A DNA stretch of 64,000 nucleotides from Mycetohabitans endofungorum (GTDB lineage Bacteria > Pseudomonadota > Gammaproteobacteria > Burkholderiales > Burkholderiaceae), in contig NZ_CP132745.1 in NCBI RefSeq assembly GCF_037477895.1, positions 124,001-188,000 of the forward strand, read 5' to 3'. This document shows positions 19,035 through 28,511 of the stretch, piece by piece. Within the stretch, counting starts at the first letter, position 1; every line of letters begins with the position of its first letter. The notes beneath the pieces are model-generated. The model made no database searches, was not told the origin of the DNA, and saw nothing but the letters and a program-made list of their open reading frames with translations. The translations under genes were made by a program, and so were the position numbers.

Positions 19035-19505
19035 GTGCAGGTACTCAAGCTCGATCGTACAGACCGCCGGTTATTAACCGTACTACAGGAACAGGCGCGT
19101 GCTTCAAACTTGGAACTGGCTGAGGCGATACGGCTGTCGCCGGCGCAGACGCTGCGCCGCCATCGGCGCCTGGAGGAACTCGGCTTGATCAAACGGTACG
19201 AGGCCCGCCTCAATGCACCGCAACTGGGCATTGGCGTTGTCGCGTTTATCCATGTGACGATGGAGCGCGGACATATCCACAACATGGCGCGGTTTCGCGA
19301 ACTGGTTGCCGAACTGGCGCAGATACAAGAGTGCTTCTCGGTAACAGGGGACATCGACTACGTATTGAAGGTCGTGGCGCGGGACTTAAAGGCGTTGTCG
19401 GCGTTTCTACTCGATACGCTGCAGATCCCGGGCGTGAGCAAAGTGCGCTCAAGTGTATGTTTGGACGAGATCAAGTGCACGAGTGCGTTGCCGCTCGAGC
19501 TGTGA
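19035..19505 (+). CDS. Lrp/AsnC-family transcriptional regulator
   Basis: I prefer GTG 19035 (MQVLKLDRTDRRLLTVLQEQ) because GGGAAAG lies just upstream; the open frame extends to 19008. That gives about 156 residues. The N-terminal AsnC helix-turn-helix is seen in ASNLELAEAIRLSPAQTLRR and the C-terminal RAM ligand domain in GDIDYVLKVVARDLKALSAF. Members bind amino acids and regulate transport and catabolism genes. Its divergent position next to aroP-tyrB suggests that it controls them. Its 3' end overlaps the convergent alpha/beta hydrolase gene by 35 bp. Confidence 0.85.
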   Translation: MQVLKLDRTDRRLLTVLQEQARASNLELAEAIRLSPAQTLRRHRRLEELGLIKRYEARLNAPQLGIGVVAFIHVTMERGHIHNMARFRELVAELAQIQECFSVTGDIDYVLKVVARDLKALSAFLLDTLQIPGVSKVRSSVCLDEIKCTSALPLEL

Positions 19506-20415
19506 GCGTGGCGCAGCAAGGCGGCCGTGGTGGTCCGCTCAAGCTTGTGGCGGCGCAAACAAAATCCGCGATCACCCGATTGAGTTTGGCCGGCGCGTCT
19601 CGATGCGGCGAATGGCCGCAGGAGGGCAGCTTGGCCAGCCGCGCGTGACGGACATTGTGCTGGATCATATCGATTTGCGCCATCGTGCCGTACTTGTCGG
19701 CGTAGCCTTGGATCGCCAGCAGGTGGCATTGGATGCGCGGTAGCACGCCGGTGATGTTCCAGTTACGGAACGCCGGATCCAGCCAGATGTCGTTCCAGCC
19801 GTAGAATGCGGAATTGACATCGTCGTGGTAGCGCGCAAGCTTGTCGCGCAGGCTCTTGCACTCGTAGTCAATCTTCATTTGCGCGATGCTGTCCACCGAT
19901 ACCTGCTCAACCATCACGTGCGGCGCGATGACGACCACACCGGCCAGCGCGTTAGGAAACGCGCTGGCGTACAGCAACGCGATTGAGCCACCGTCGCTGT
20001 GCCCAATAAGCCACATCCGCGCTCGCGCGTCCGCGTCGATGCCTAGCGCATCGAGCAGTGACGGCAGCACGTCGTAAGCCTGCTCGTGCATGAACTGCAC
20101 GGGCCACTTAACGCCCGGCTCGCGCGGCGTGGAACGTCCGTAGCCGGGCCGCGAATAGACCAGTGCGCGCCAACCGAGCGCGTCGCACAGCGTTTGTGGC
20201 CAGTCCTTCCACATCGCCACGCTGCCCAGTCCCTCATGCAAGAATACCGCGATCGGTGCGTCGTAGCGCGTGCGGTTCAGCCAACGATACTCGATCTGCA
20301 GCGCGCCGTGCGTCGCGCCGGCGGGCAGCGTCGTTAGTCCACCATCGGCGGTGACTTGGCCTGGTGTGCTGGCTTCGGCGGTGTGCGCTTTTGCGGAACT
20401 TGCGCAATGATGCAT
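19471..20415 (-). CDS. Alpha/beta hydrolase of the box cluster
   Basis: Start ATG 20415 (MHHCASSAKAHTAE) follows the ligase stop by 7 bp; the longer frame to 20574 overlaps the ligase. The 314-residue product has an alpha/beta-hydrolase fold: FLHEGLGSVAMWKDWPQTL for the oxyanion region, GHSDGGSIALLYAS with the nucleophile serine, and CGHSPHRDAP with the catalytic His. Hydrolases are recurrent in aerobic benzoyl-CoA gene clusters, where they may hydrolyse dead-end CoA esters or lactones. The exact substrate is unknown. The last about 25 residues (rich in Pro, Cys and Ala) lie beyond the fold and overlap the convergent Lrp-type gene. Confidence 0.8.
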   Translation of the reverse strand: MHHCASSAKAHTAEASTPGQVTADGGLTTLPAGATHGALQIEYRWLNRTRYDAPIAVFLHEGLGSVAMWKDWPQTLCDALGWRALVYSRPGYGRSTPREPGVKWPVQFMHEQAYDVLPSLLDALGIDADARARMWLIGHSDGGSIALLYASAFPNALAGVVVIAPHVMVEQVSVDSIAQMKIDYECKSLRDKLARYHDDVNSAFYGWNDIWLDPAFRNWNITGVLPRIQCHLLAIQGYADKYGTMAQIDMIQHNVRHARLAKLPSCGHSPHRDAPAKLNRVIADFVCAATSLSGPPRPPCCATLTARAATHSCT

Positions 20416-20422
20416 GGAGACC

Positions 20423-22027
20423 TCAGGTTCGTGCTCGCAGCTTGAAGCGTTGGATTTTACCTGTTGCGGTCTTCGGCAACTCGTCGACGAACACGATTTC
20501 GCGCGGAGACTTGTGCGGTGCGAGCCGTTGCTTGACGAATGCCCGGATCTTGTTGGCCAACGCATCCGAGGCACTCACGTGAGCCTTGAGCACGATGAAC
20601 GCGCGCGTCTTCAACAAACCGTCGTGCTCGACGCCGACGACGGCGGCCTCCAGCACCGCGTCGTGATACACCAGCGACATCTCGATTTCGACGGGCGAGA
20701 CGTACTGGCCGCTGACCTTGAGCATGTCGTCGCTACGGCCCGCGTACACATAGCGGCCGTTGGACTGACGGCGGAATTTGTCGCCGCTGCGTAACCAATC
20801 GCCGAGGAACGTTGTACGGGATTTCTCGCGGTTACACCAGTACATCAGCGCCGCGCTGGGGCCCTTGATAAACAGGTCGCCGATCTCGCCGTCCGCGACG
20901 GGCGCGCCAGTTTCGTCGCGTAGTTCGACCTCGTAGCCGGGCACCGGCGTGCCGGTGGTGCCATATTCGACGTCGCCCGGCCGATTCGACAGGAAAATAT
21001 GCAGCATTTCCGTTGAGCCGATGCCATCCAGGATCTCGCAGCCGAAGTGCGCGCTGAATCGCTCGCCAATCGCCTTGGGCAGCGTTTCGCCGGCGGACGT
21101 GCAGATGCGCAGCGCCACCTGCTCGCGCGCGGGTAAGCGCGGGCAGGCAAGCATGTTCGCGTACAGCGTGGGCACGCCATAGAAAATCGTGACGCGATGC
21201 CGCACGAGTCGTGCGAACACCGCGTTTGCGTTGGGGCGTTCAGCCATCAACACGGTGGTCGCGCCGACCGAGAGTGGAAATGTCAGCGCGTTACCCAATC
21301 CGTAGGCAAAAAACAGCTTGGCCGCCGAGAATACGATGTCATGCTCGTTGATGGCTAGCACCGACTTGCCATACAGTTCCGCGGTCCAGTACAGGTTGGC
21401 GTGGGTATGCACGGTACCCTTCGGCTTGCCGGTCGAACCGGACGAATAGAGCCAGAACGCGATGTCGTCGCGGCTACTGCGGATCGACTCGGCCATGGGC
21501 ATCGCGGTGTCCAGCAAGTGTTGCAACACGGGCGCAGCATCATCGCGGGATGCTGGCATCGCACTGTGGTCGACGCCACTGACAATCAGCTCACACGAAT
21601 CGGCCTGTGCCTGATCCAGTGCCGGCAGGACAACGGGCAGCAGCGACGCGGAAGCCATGACGACGCGGGCGCGGCTGTGCTCGATCATGTACGCGTATTC
21701 GCCTGGGCCGAGCAGCGTGTTGGCAATGACCGGTACTACCCCAGCATAAAGCGCGCCGAGGAACGCGACCGGCAACTCGACGGTGTCCAGCATCACCAGC
21801 AGGATCCGCTCTTCCGGCCGCACTCCCCGCGCGCGCATGACGCTCGCGAAGCGGCGTGCATGCTCCTGTAGCGCCCCATAAGTTAGTGTACCGGCGTCGT
21901 CGATGTAGGCCAATCGCTGCGCGCGCTGGCGATTCAGATCGAATAGATGCGTGGCGAAGTTGAACTGGGCCGGCGGCGAGCTGGCCGAGATCGTCGCGCC
22001 AGCGTGGGACTCTCTTAAGGCTTGCAT
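20423..22027 (-). CDS. bclA: Benzoate-CoA ligase
   Basis: ATG 22027 has GGAGGAAAA just upstream, giving 534 residues, the normal length; the longer open frame is not supported. The AMP-binding motif YSSGSTGKPKGTVHTHANLY, the family segments LFFAYGLGNALTFPLSVGAT and GIGSTEMLHIFLSNRPG, and the catalytic C-terminal Lys in PKTATGKIQRFKLR identify an aryl-CoA synthetase of the benzoate-CoA ligase family. It activates benzoate with ATP and CoA, the first step of the box pathway. The gene sits between the DUF4863 gene (100 bp upstream) and the hydrolase (7 bp downstream), probably in one operon divergent from boxR. Confidence 0.93.
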   Translation of the reverse strand: MQALRESHAGATISASSPPAQFNFATHLFDLNRQRAQRLAYIDDAGTLTYGALQEHARRFASVMRARGVRPEERILLVMLDTVELPVAFLGALYAGVVPVIANTLLGPGEYAYMIEHSRARVVMASASLLPVVLPALDQAQADSCELIVSGVDHSAMPASRDDAAPVLQHLLDTAMPMAESIRSSRDDIAFWLYSSGSTGKPKGTVHTHANLYWTAELYGKSVLAINEHDIVFSAAKLFFAYGLGNALTFPLSVGATTVLMAERPNANAVFARLVRHRVTIFYGVPTLYANMLACPRLPAREQVALRICTSAGETLPKAIGERFSAHFGCEILDGIGSTEMLHIFLSNRPGDVEYGTTGTPVPGYEVELRDETGAPVADGEIGDLFIKGPSAALMYWCNREKSRTTFLGDWLRSGDKFRRQSNGRYVYAGRSDDMLKVSGQYVSPVEIEMSLVYHDAVLEAAVVGVEHDGLLKTRAFIVLKAHVSASDALANKIRAFVKQRLAPHKSPREIVFVDELPKTATGKIQRFKLRART

Positions 22028-22126
22028 TTTTCCTCCGACAATGACGCGAAAGAGGGCCATGACACGCCAACGCGCAGGCGCGCGAGCGGTGGGCCGCCGA
22101 GCATGCCGTGCAGCCTGGTGTGCCAA

Positions 22127-22594
22127 TCAGGCGGGGGAGAATTCGATTGCGCCGTGGGGCAGCAGATACATCACCAGCGCGCGGCCGTTCGAGACCGTTG
22201 GCCGATGCTCGCTGCCGGGACCGTAGACGCACCAACCGGCAGCGTGGCCGTCAAATGTTGCGTTCGGCGTAATCGGCATGATCAGGTCGATCTCGCCGTG
22301 CGGATGGATGTGATGTGGGCCGGCCACATCGGCCATGTCGACGACATCGACGGAAAAGCCGCTAGTGCTGGCGTCGGGTTCGAAAATTCGGCCATAACGG
22401 ATGCCTGCGTGTTCGCGGTTGCACATCCAACCCTGTGCGACGCCGGCCTGACAGGCTTGCGCCAGCTCGCGGTATTCGGCGCTCTGCGGCGACCAGCGGG
22501 CATTGAGCCAGTCAGCCAGCGCGCCGTCAAGTTCACGTCCGGCCAACGGTTCCGTTACACGCGCGATCATGCGGTGAAAGTCTTGTGGCGACAT
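22127..22594 (-). CDS. DUF4863-family protein (box-cluster associated)
   Basis: Preferred start ATG 22594 (MSPQDFHRMIARVTEPLAGR) has GGAG upstream, giving 155 residues; ATG 22636 is an alternative. The sequence contains a cupin-like core (AGPHHIHPHGEIDLIMPIT and WCVYGPGSEHRPTVSNG) with clustered His/Glu ligands. DUF4863 proteins occur in box clusters and include the hydroxylaminobenzoate lyase type from nitrobenzoate pathways (family knowledge). A role in detoxifying or processing benzoate derivatives is inferred. It is the first gene of the leftward operon, facing boxR across a 181-bp promoter region. Confidence 0.8.
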   Translation of the reverse strand: MSPQDFHRMIARVTEPLAGRELDGALADWLNARWSPQSAEYRELAQACQAGVAQGWMCNREHAGIRYGRIFEPDASTSGFSVDVVDMADVAGPHHIHPHGEIDLIMPITPNATFDGHAAGWCVYGPGSEHRPTVSNGRALVMYLLPHGAIEFSPA

Positions 22595-22729
22595 GCGGGT
22601 CTCCGGGATAGCGTTGCGGGCGTCGGTCAGCGGCATTGGTATGCCGCCGTGATGCGATGCCGGTGGCTGGCCACGGTTATCATTCAGTGCGATGGCGATG
22701 AAATTAGTCGTTGAGCATGCCATTGTCAA

Positions 22730-22747
22730 GCAATATAGTGCATATAA
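22730..22747 (+). promoter_or_regulatory. Candidate BoxR operator, divergent promoter region
   Basis: GCAATATA followed by GTGCATATAA occurs 29 bp before boxR, in the region shared with the leftward operon. A closely similar GTGCAATATAA lies upstream of boxC (23806-23816). BzdR/BoxR-type regulators bind TGCA-containing sites, so these are plausible operators. No experiment supports this. Confidence 0.4.
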
Positions 22748-22775
22748 AGTGACAGAGTGACAAACGTGGCTGAAG

Positions 22776-23741
22776 ATGAAGCACAGTGATACATCGCGGC
22801 TTGCCGATGCGTCCGTTGAGCGCGGTCCCGAGTTGCCGGCCAACGACGGTTCGGGCGCCGGACGTGATTCGCGCGATCCGTTTCTAACTGCCATGGGCGA
22901 GCGGGTGCGGTTGCTGCGGGCGCGCCGCGGGATGACGCGCAAGAGTCTGGCGGCTGAAACCGGCTTGTCAGAGCGGCATCTAGCGAATTTAGAGTCCGGC
23001 GTCGGTAACGCTTCGGTGCTGGTGCTGCGCCAGATCGCGCTGGCTTTGAACTGTCCGCTCGCGGAAGTGATTGGCGACGAGACCACATCGTCGGCCGAAT
23101 GGCTGTTGATTCGCCAGTTGCTGCACGGGCGTGATCCGGCGTCATTGCAGCGCGCACGCGTGGCGCTCGCTGACTTGTTCGAGCAGGTGCGGCGCGACCC
23201 CGACCGGAACCATAGGCTCGCGCTGATCGGCTTGCGAGGCGCCGGCAAGTCCACGCTTGGCCGGATGCTGGCGCAAGAGCGCAAGGTGCCGTTTATCGAG
23301 CTAAGCCGGGTGATCGAACAGTTAGCCGGGGGCTCCCCGTCCGACATTCACTCGCTATATGGCGCTAACGCGTATCGGCGCTACGAGCATCGCGCACTGG
23401 AGGCGGTGATCGCCGAACATCCGCGCGTGGTGATCGCGACAACGGGCGGCCTTGTGTCAGAGCCGGCCACGTTCAACGTGCTGCTCGCGCATTGCTTCAC
23501 GGTATGGCTGCAGGCTAGTCCGGATGAGCATATGCGTCGCGTCATCGCCCAAGGTGATCTGCGCCCAATGTCGGGCAGCAGCGAAGCCATGGAAGATTTA
23601 AAGCGGATTCTGGCGGGGCGCGGTGAGCTGTACGGCCGGGCCGACCTGAGCTTCGATACCAACGACAAGACGTTGGCCGATGCTTATTTGCAGTTGCGCG
23701 ATCGGCTGGCCGTACGGCTATCGGCGGATTATGAATCGTAA
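22776..23741 (+). CDS. boxR: BoxR-type transcriptional repressor (HTH plus shikimate-kinase-like domain)
   Basis: This 321-residue protein starts MKHSDTSRLADASVERGPEL. Residues about 38-95 form an XRE/Cro helix-turn-helix (RVRLLRARRGMTRKSLAAET, then GLSERHLANLESGVGNAS). The C-terminal half resembles shikimate kinase with Walker A GLRGAGKST at 152-160. This two-domain design is the signature of BzdR/BoxR, which sense benzoyl-CoA and release the box promoters. It lies between the divergent operons with TGCA-type sites on both sides. All family features are present. Confidence 0.93.
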   Translation: MKHSDTSRLADASVERGPELPANDGSGAGRDSRDPFLTAMGERVRLLRARRGMTRKSLAAETGLSERHLANLESGVGNASVLVLRQIALALNCPLAEVIGDETTSSAEWLLIRQLLHGRDPASLQRARVALADLFEQVRRDPDRNHRLALIGLRGAGKSTLGRMLAQERKVPFIELSRVIEQLAGGSPSDIHSLYGANAYRRYEHRALEAVIAEHPRVVIATTGGLVSEPATFNVLLAHCFTVWLQASPDEHMRRVIAQGDLRPMSGSSEAMEDLKRILAGRGELYGRADLSFDTNDKTLADAYLQLRDRLAVRLSADYES

Positions 23742-23805
23742 GCAGCTGAATAATAAATGGAAATATGAAATAGAATTCATTTTTCGTCTTTGAATTGATG
23801 TTGTT

Positions 23806-23816
23806 GTGCAATATAA
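23806..23816 (+). promoter_or_regulatory. Candidate BoxR operator upstream of boxC
   Basis: GTGCAATATAA lies in the 116-bp AT-rich gap between boxR and boxC, 42 bp before the boxC ATG. It matches the GCAATATA/GTGCATATAA pair upstream of boxR. The AT-rich gap suggests that boxCBA has its own promoter. Confidence 0.4.
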
Positions 23817-23857
23817 TTCAAAAAAACAATTGTGTGCTGCCTTGTTCGGAGACGCCT

Positions 23858-25528
23858 ATGGCCTCGCTGGAACCCGTTGCTGTTCCCGTCGACTTTCGTA
23901 CCGATCCGTCGCGCTACAAGCACTGGAAGCTGTGCTTCGACGGTCCAGTGGCGACGCTGGCGCTCGATGTGGATGAGGAGGGTGGCATTCGCAGCGGCTA
24001 TAAGCTCAAGCTCAATTCCTACGACCTGGGCGTGGACATCGAGCTGCACGATGCATTGCAGCGTATCCGCTTCGAGCACCCCGAGGTACGCGCCGTCGTG
24101 CTCACGAGCAGCAAAGAGCGGGTGTTTAGCTCCGGCGCGAACATTTTCATGCTCGGCATGTCATCGCATGCGTGGAAGGTCAACTTCTGCAAGTTCACCA
24201 ATGAAACCCGCAACGGCATTGAGGATGCATCGCGCCATTCGGGGCTGAAGTTTTTGGCCGCCGTGAATGGTGCGTGCGCCGGTGGTGGCTACGAGCTAGC
24301 GATGGCTTGCGATGAGATCTGGCTTGTTGATGACCGGTCATCGTCTGTCGCGTTGCCGGAGGTACCGCTGCTTGGCGTGCTGCCTGGCACCGGTGGCCTC
24401 ACGCGGCTGACCGACAAGCGCAAGGTCAGACACGACCGGGCTGATTTGTTCTGCACTGTGGTGGAGGGCATTCGAGGCGAGCGCGCGAAACAATGGCGGT
24501 TGGTCGACGAGGTGGTCAAGCCTAGCCAGTTTGCACAGGCAGTCCAGGCGCGCGCGCTTGAACTGGCGGCACAAAGCGATCGTCCCTGCGACGCGCGGGG
24601 CGTCGCGTTGACCCCGATCGAGCGCAGCACCCGCGACAACGGCATCGCGTACCAGACGCTCGCGGTCACGCTGGACCGGGCCGCGCGCATCGCGACGTTG
24701 ACCGCGAAGGCGCCGTGTGGGCCGCAGCCCGCGGACATTGATGCAATCGTTGCGGCCGGGGCCAACTGGTGGCCGCTGCGGTTCGGCCGCGAATTGGATG
24801 ATGCGATTCTGTCGCTGCGCACGAACGAAGGCGAGATTGGCACGTGGATTCTAAGGACATCGGGCGATGCGCGGGCTGTGCTCGACGTCGATGCCGCACT
24901 CGTGAGCCATCGCGATCACTGGTTCGTGCGCGAGACGATTGGCTTGCTGCGTCGCGCGCTGGCGCGCATCGACGTGTCATCGCGATCGTTGTTCGCGCTA
25001 ATTGAATCCGGGTCATGCTTTGTCGGCATACTCGCCGAACTCGCGTTCGCGGCGGACCGCTCCTACATGCAGGCGCTGCCGGACAACCCGTCGCAGCAGC
25101 CGGCGATCGTGCTGTCTGAGGCCAATTTCGGCCTGTACCCCATGGTCACGCGGCAGCCGCGGCTGGCGCGGCGCTTCTACGGCGACGACGCGTTGTTCGA
25201 GGCGCTGCGCGACAAGATCGGTATGCCGGTCGATCCGCTGGAGGCAGAACGACTGGGTCTAGTCACCGCCGCGCCTGACGACCTGGACTGGCCCGATGAG
25301 ATCCGCATCGCACTCGAGGAACGCGCCGCGATGTCGCCGGATGCGTTGACCGGCCTGGAGGCCAACCTGCGCTTTAACGGGCCCGAAACGATGGAGTCGC
25401 GGATCTTCGGACGCCTTAGTGCATGGCAGAACTGGATTTTCAATCGCCCGAACGCGGCCGGCGACAAAGGTGCGTTGAAGGCCTATGGTAAGGGCGCCAA
25501 GCCTCAGTTCGACGTCGCCCGCGTTTGA
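23858..25528 (+). CDS. boxC: BoxC, 2,3-epoxybenzoyl-CoA dihydrolase
   Basis: ATG 23858 (MASLEPVAVPVDFRTDPSRY) has GGAG upstream, giving 556 residues, as expected. BoxC is a double-length crotonase-fold enzyme that opens the epoxide ring to 3,4-dehydroadipyl-CoA semialdehyde plus formate. Visible landmarks are SSKERVFSSGANIFMLGMSS for the oxyanion segment, AAVNGACAGGGYELAMACDE, and the C-terminal FNGPETMESRIFGRLSAWQN, which is strongly conserved. The gene is followed by boxB after 50 bp and by boxA. The soluble homodimer acts in the cytosol. Confidence 0.94.
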   Translation: MASLEPVAVPVDFRTDPSRYKHWKLCFDGPVATLALDVDEEGGIRSGYKLKLNSYDLGVDIELHDALQRIRFEHPEVRAVVLTSSKERVFSSGANIFMLGMSSHAWKVNFCKFTNETRNGIEDASRHSGLKFLAAVNGACAGGGYELAMACDEIWLVDDRSSSVALPEVPLLGVLPGTGGLTRLTDKRKVRHDRADLFCTVVEGIRGERAKQWRLVDEVVKPSQFAQAVQARALELAAQSDRPCDARGVALTPIERSTRDNGIAYQTLAVTLDRAARIATLTAKAPCGPQPADIDAIVAAGANWWPLRFGRELDDAILSLRTNEGEIGTWILRTSGDARAVLDVDAALVSHRDHWFVRETIGLLRRALARIDVSSRSLFALIESGSCFVGILAELAFAADRSYMQALPDNPSQQPAIVLSEANFGLYPMVTRQPRLARRFYGDDALFEALRDKIGMPVDPLEAERLGLVTAAPDDLDWPDEIRIALEERAAMSPDALTGLEANLRFNGPETMESRIFGRLSAWQNWIFNRPNAAGDKGALKAYGKGAKPQFDVARV

Positions 25529-25578
25529 GGCGAGTTGCTGGCGCATGCATGCAACGTTTTGTGATCAAGGAATCGATC

Positions 25579-27006
25579 ATGTCTTCGATCAACTACAGCG
25601 ACAAGATCCCCAACAACGTCAACCTGGCCGATGACCGCGTGTTGCAGCGTGCGCTCGAGCAGTGGCAACCGAATTTCTTGTCGTGGTGGAATGACATGGG
25701 GCCATACGGTAGTCAACTCGACAACGTCTACCTACGCACCGCGGTGAGCGTCGAGCCCGGCGGTTGGGCCCATTTCGACTATGTCAGAATGCCAGATTAC
25801 CGGTGGGGCATCTTTTTGGCGCCTGGCGAGCCCGACCGTAAGATCCACTTCGGCGAGCACCGCGGCGAGGCGGCGTGGCAGGACGTGCCCGGCGAGCATC
25901 GCGCGCACCTGCGGCGCATTATCGTCACGCAGGGCGATACCGAGCCCGCGTCGGTCGAGCAGCAGCGGCACCTCGGGCTAACCGCGCCATCGCTGTACGA
26001 TTTGCGTAACCTGTTTCAGGTCAACGTCGAGGAAGGCCGGCACCTGTGGGCGATGGTGTACCTGCTACACCGCTATTTCGGTCGCGACGGCCGCGAGGAA
26101 GCGGGGGCGCTGCTGGAGCGCCGCTCCGGCGACGAAAATAATCCTCGCATCCTTAGCGCGTTCAACGAACGCACGCCGGACTGGCTGGCGTTTTTCATGT
26201 TCACGTACTTCACCGATCGCGACGGCAAGTTTCAACTGTCGGCGTTGGCCGAATCGGGCTTCGATCCGCTGGCCCGCACGACCCGCTTCATGCTGACGGA
26301 GGAGGCGCACCATATGTTCGTCGGCGAGTCTGGCGTGTCGCGGGTGATCCAGCGTACCGCTCAGGTCATGAACACGCTGCGTACAGACGATGTGAGTGCA
26401 CTGCGGGCGGCGGGCGTGATCGACTTGCCGACAATCCAGCGCTATCTGAACTTCCATTACTCGGTGACCATCGACCTATTCGGCGCAGACCAATCATCCA
26501 ATGCCGCGGCGTTCTACTCATTAGGTTTGAAGGGGCGTTTTGAGGAAAGCAAGCGGGATGACGATCATCGGCTCGATACACAGCACTACCGGCTACTCGA
26601 CGTGCACGACGCTCAACTGGTCGAGCGCGAGGTGCCGATGCTCAACGCGATAAACGAAGTGCTGCGTGACGACTATATCAAAGACTCGATGGCCGGCGTT
26701 AACCGTTGGAACAAGGTGTTGGAGAAGGCGGGCATCGAGTCGAGACTGAGCGTGCCGCACAAGGCATTCAACCGCAAAATCGGCGCGTTTGCCGGCATGC
26801 GCGTGTCGCCGGACGGTCGGGTGATCGACGAAGCCGAATGGACGGCCAACGAGGCGAGTTGGCTGCCGACGCCGGAGGATCGCGCGTTCGTGGCCTCGCT
26901 GATGGGCCGCGTGGTCGAGCCGGGCCGGTTCGCAAACTGGATCGCGCCGCCGGTGATGGGCATCAACCGGCAGCCCATCGACTTCGAATATGTCAGGTTT
27001 AATTGA
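25579..27006 (+). CDS. boxB: BoxB, benzoyl-CoA 2,3-epoxidase oxygenase component
   Basis: ATG 25579 (MSSINYSDKIPNNVNLADDR) follows AAGGA; 475 residues is normal. BoxB is a diiron oxygenase that epoxidises benzoyl-CoA with electrons from BoxA. The metal-binding helices are evident: QVNVEEGRHLWAMVYLL (Glu151/Glu152, His155) and MLTEEAHHMFVGESG (Glu241/242, His244/245). The C-terminal YIKDSMAGVNRWNKVLEKAG and PPVMGINRQPIDFEYVR are family hallmarks. It sits between boxC and boxA, 22 bp from the latter. Confidence 0.95.
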   Translation: MSSINYSDKIPNNVNLADDRVLQRALEQWQPNFLSWWNDMGPYGSQLDNVYLRTAVSVEPGGWAHFDYVRMPDYRWGIFLAPGEPDRKIHFGEHRGEAAWQDVPGEHRAHLRRIIVTQGDTEPASVEQQRHLGLTAPSLYDLRNLFQVNVEEGRHLWAMVYLLHRYFGRDGREEAGALLERRSGDENNPRILSAFNERTPDWLAFFMFTYFTDRDGKFQLSALAESGFDPLARTTRFMLTEEAHHMFVGESGVSRVIQRTAQVMNTLRTDDVSALRAAGVIDLPTIQRYLNFHYSVTIDLFGADQSSNAAAFYSLGLKGRFEESKRDDDHRLDTQHYRLLDVHDAQLVEREVPMLNAINEVLRDDYIKDSMAGVNRWNKVLEKAGIESRLSVPHKAFNRKIGAFAGMRVSPDGRVIDEAEWTANEASWLPTPEDRAFVASLMGRVVEPGRFANWIAPPVMGINRQPIDFEYVRFN

Positions 27007-27028
27007 CCGCTGAAATGCGCCGGCGCCG

Positions 27029-28249
27029 ATGGCTATGTTGAATCAACACTTGATCGATCCGCAGATTTGCATCCGTTGCAATACGTGCGAGGAGACGTGC
27101 CCGAATGATGCGATCACGCACGATGCGAACAACTATGTCGTGAAGGCGCAGGTCTGCAATGGCTGCATGGCGTGTGTGCCGCCGTGTCCGACCGGCGCGA
27201 TCGACAATTGGCGCCAGGTGTCCGAGGCCGATGCGTACAGTATCGACGCCCAGTTTGCCTGGGACGAACTCCCGTCTCAGCAGCCGATCGCCCAGCAGGG
27301 CGCCGGCGTGAGCGTCGCGAGCGTTTCGCACCGGTTGGAACATTTGTCGGATAGCGGCAGCGACGTGCTGCGGGGTGCCAGCGTGCCGCCGTGGTCGGCG
27401 GCCAGAGCGCATGTGAATTTATATAAACAGGAGGCGCCCGCTACGGCAGTTGTGGCGGGCAACTATCGCTTGACGGACGAGACTGCCGACAGCGACATCC
27501 ATCACATCGTGCTGGACTTTGGCACGACGTTCTTCCCCATACTCGAAGGCCAATCAATCGGTGTCGTGCCGCCGGGCGCTGCGCCCAATGGCAGGCCGTA
27601 CCACGCGCGCCAATATTCGCTGGCCAATCCGCGCGACGGAGAGCGACGCGGCTGCAACAATGTATCGCTCACGGTCAAGCGCGTGATGCGCGATCACGAT
27701 GGCAACCCTACCCGCGGCGTGTGTTCGAATTACTTGTGCGATCTGCGCAAAGGTGACCGGGTGGCGGTGATCGGTCCATTCGGCAGTACGTTCCTGATGC
27801 CGAACCACCCCGGTTCACACCTATTGATGATCTGCACCGGCACGGGCGCCGCGCCGATGCGTGCGATGACCGAATATCGCCGCCGACATCAATGCGACGG
27901 TGCGGCCGGCCAGCTGATGCTGTTCTTTGGCGCGCGCACGCCGCAGGAGTTGCCCTATTTCGGGCCACTGACGAATTTGCCCAAGGGTTTCATCGATGCC
28001 GACCTTGCATTCTCGCGCGTGCCGGGACGGCCGAAGCGGTACGTGCAGGATGCCCTGCGCGAAAGAGCGGCCGACGTGGGGCCATGGCTGGCGGACCGCA
28101 ATACCCATGTCTATGTGTGCGGCCTGAAGGGAATGGAAGAAGGGGTGCTGCTCGCGCTCAGGGACATTGCACAGTGCCATGGATTGGATTGGCAGCGGGT
28201 GTGGGCCGACCTCAGACGTGAAGGACGCCTGCATTTGGAAATCTATTGA
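27029..28249 (+). CDS. boxA: BoxA, benzoyl-CoA epoxidase reductase component
   Basis: The 406-residue product starts [23 protein letters not shown] 27035 is an alternative start, and the ribosome site is weak. The N-terminus carries two 4Fe-4S motifs, [12 protein letters not shown] and [12 protein letters not shown]. The rest is an FNR-type flavoprotein with [12 protein letters not shown] for FAD and [13 protein letters not shown] for NADPH binding. BoxA passes electrons from NADPH through FAD and the clusters to BoxB. It is the last gene of the boxRCBA group. Confidence 0.94.
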   Translation: MAMLNQHLIDPQICIRCNTCEETCPNDAITHDANNYVVKAQVCNGCMACVPPCPTGAIDNWRQVSEADAYSIDAQFAWDELPSQQPIAQQGAGVSVASVSHRLEHLSDSGSDVLRGASVPPWSAARAHVNLYKQEAPATAVVAGNYRLTDETADSDIHHIVLDFGTTFFPILEGQSIGVVPPGAAPNGRPYHARQYSLANPRDGERRGCNNVSLTVKRVMRDHDGNPTRGVCSNYLCDLRKGDRVAVIGPFGSTFLMPNHPGSHLLMICTGTGAAPMRAMTEYRRRHQCDGAAGQLMLFFGARTPQELPYFGPLTNLPKGFIDADLAFSRVPGRPKRYVQDALRERAADVGPWLADRNTHVYVCGLKGMEEGVLLALRDIAQCHGLDWQRVWADLRREGRLHLEIY

Positions 28250-28511
28250 TCGGCGGCGACCGCGCTACGTTAGCGCGCGTTATGGAAGGAGACTCCGAGC
28301 GCGTGTCGGCATCCGGAACGCAACAGACTGACGCTATGGCGGGAGTGGACTCAGTAGATGCCGCGTGTGCCTTGCACCGGTCGCTCATTAACGGCGATAC
28401 CACCGCGGGAGCACCGCCGACCTCCTGGCCAACCGAGGTGCCACTGTCGCACGTGCGGCGCTCGATTCTACACGCAGTCGTGCCAGGTCGGATGGACAAG
28501 GTGCGATCATC
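28250..28511. other. Unassigned stretch after boxA
   Basis: An open frame (28246-28521) overlaps the boxA stop but shows no family motif or ribosome site. I see no terminator here. It runs into an HU remnant. Confidence 0.35.

Noticed and set aside
22637..23347. Upstream extension of the DUF4863 frame through boxR
   Set aside because: It is antisense to boxR, and the conserved protein starts with a ribosome site at 22594.
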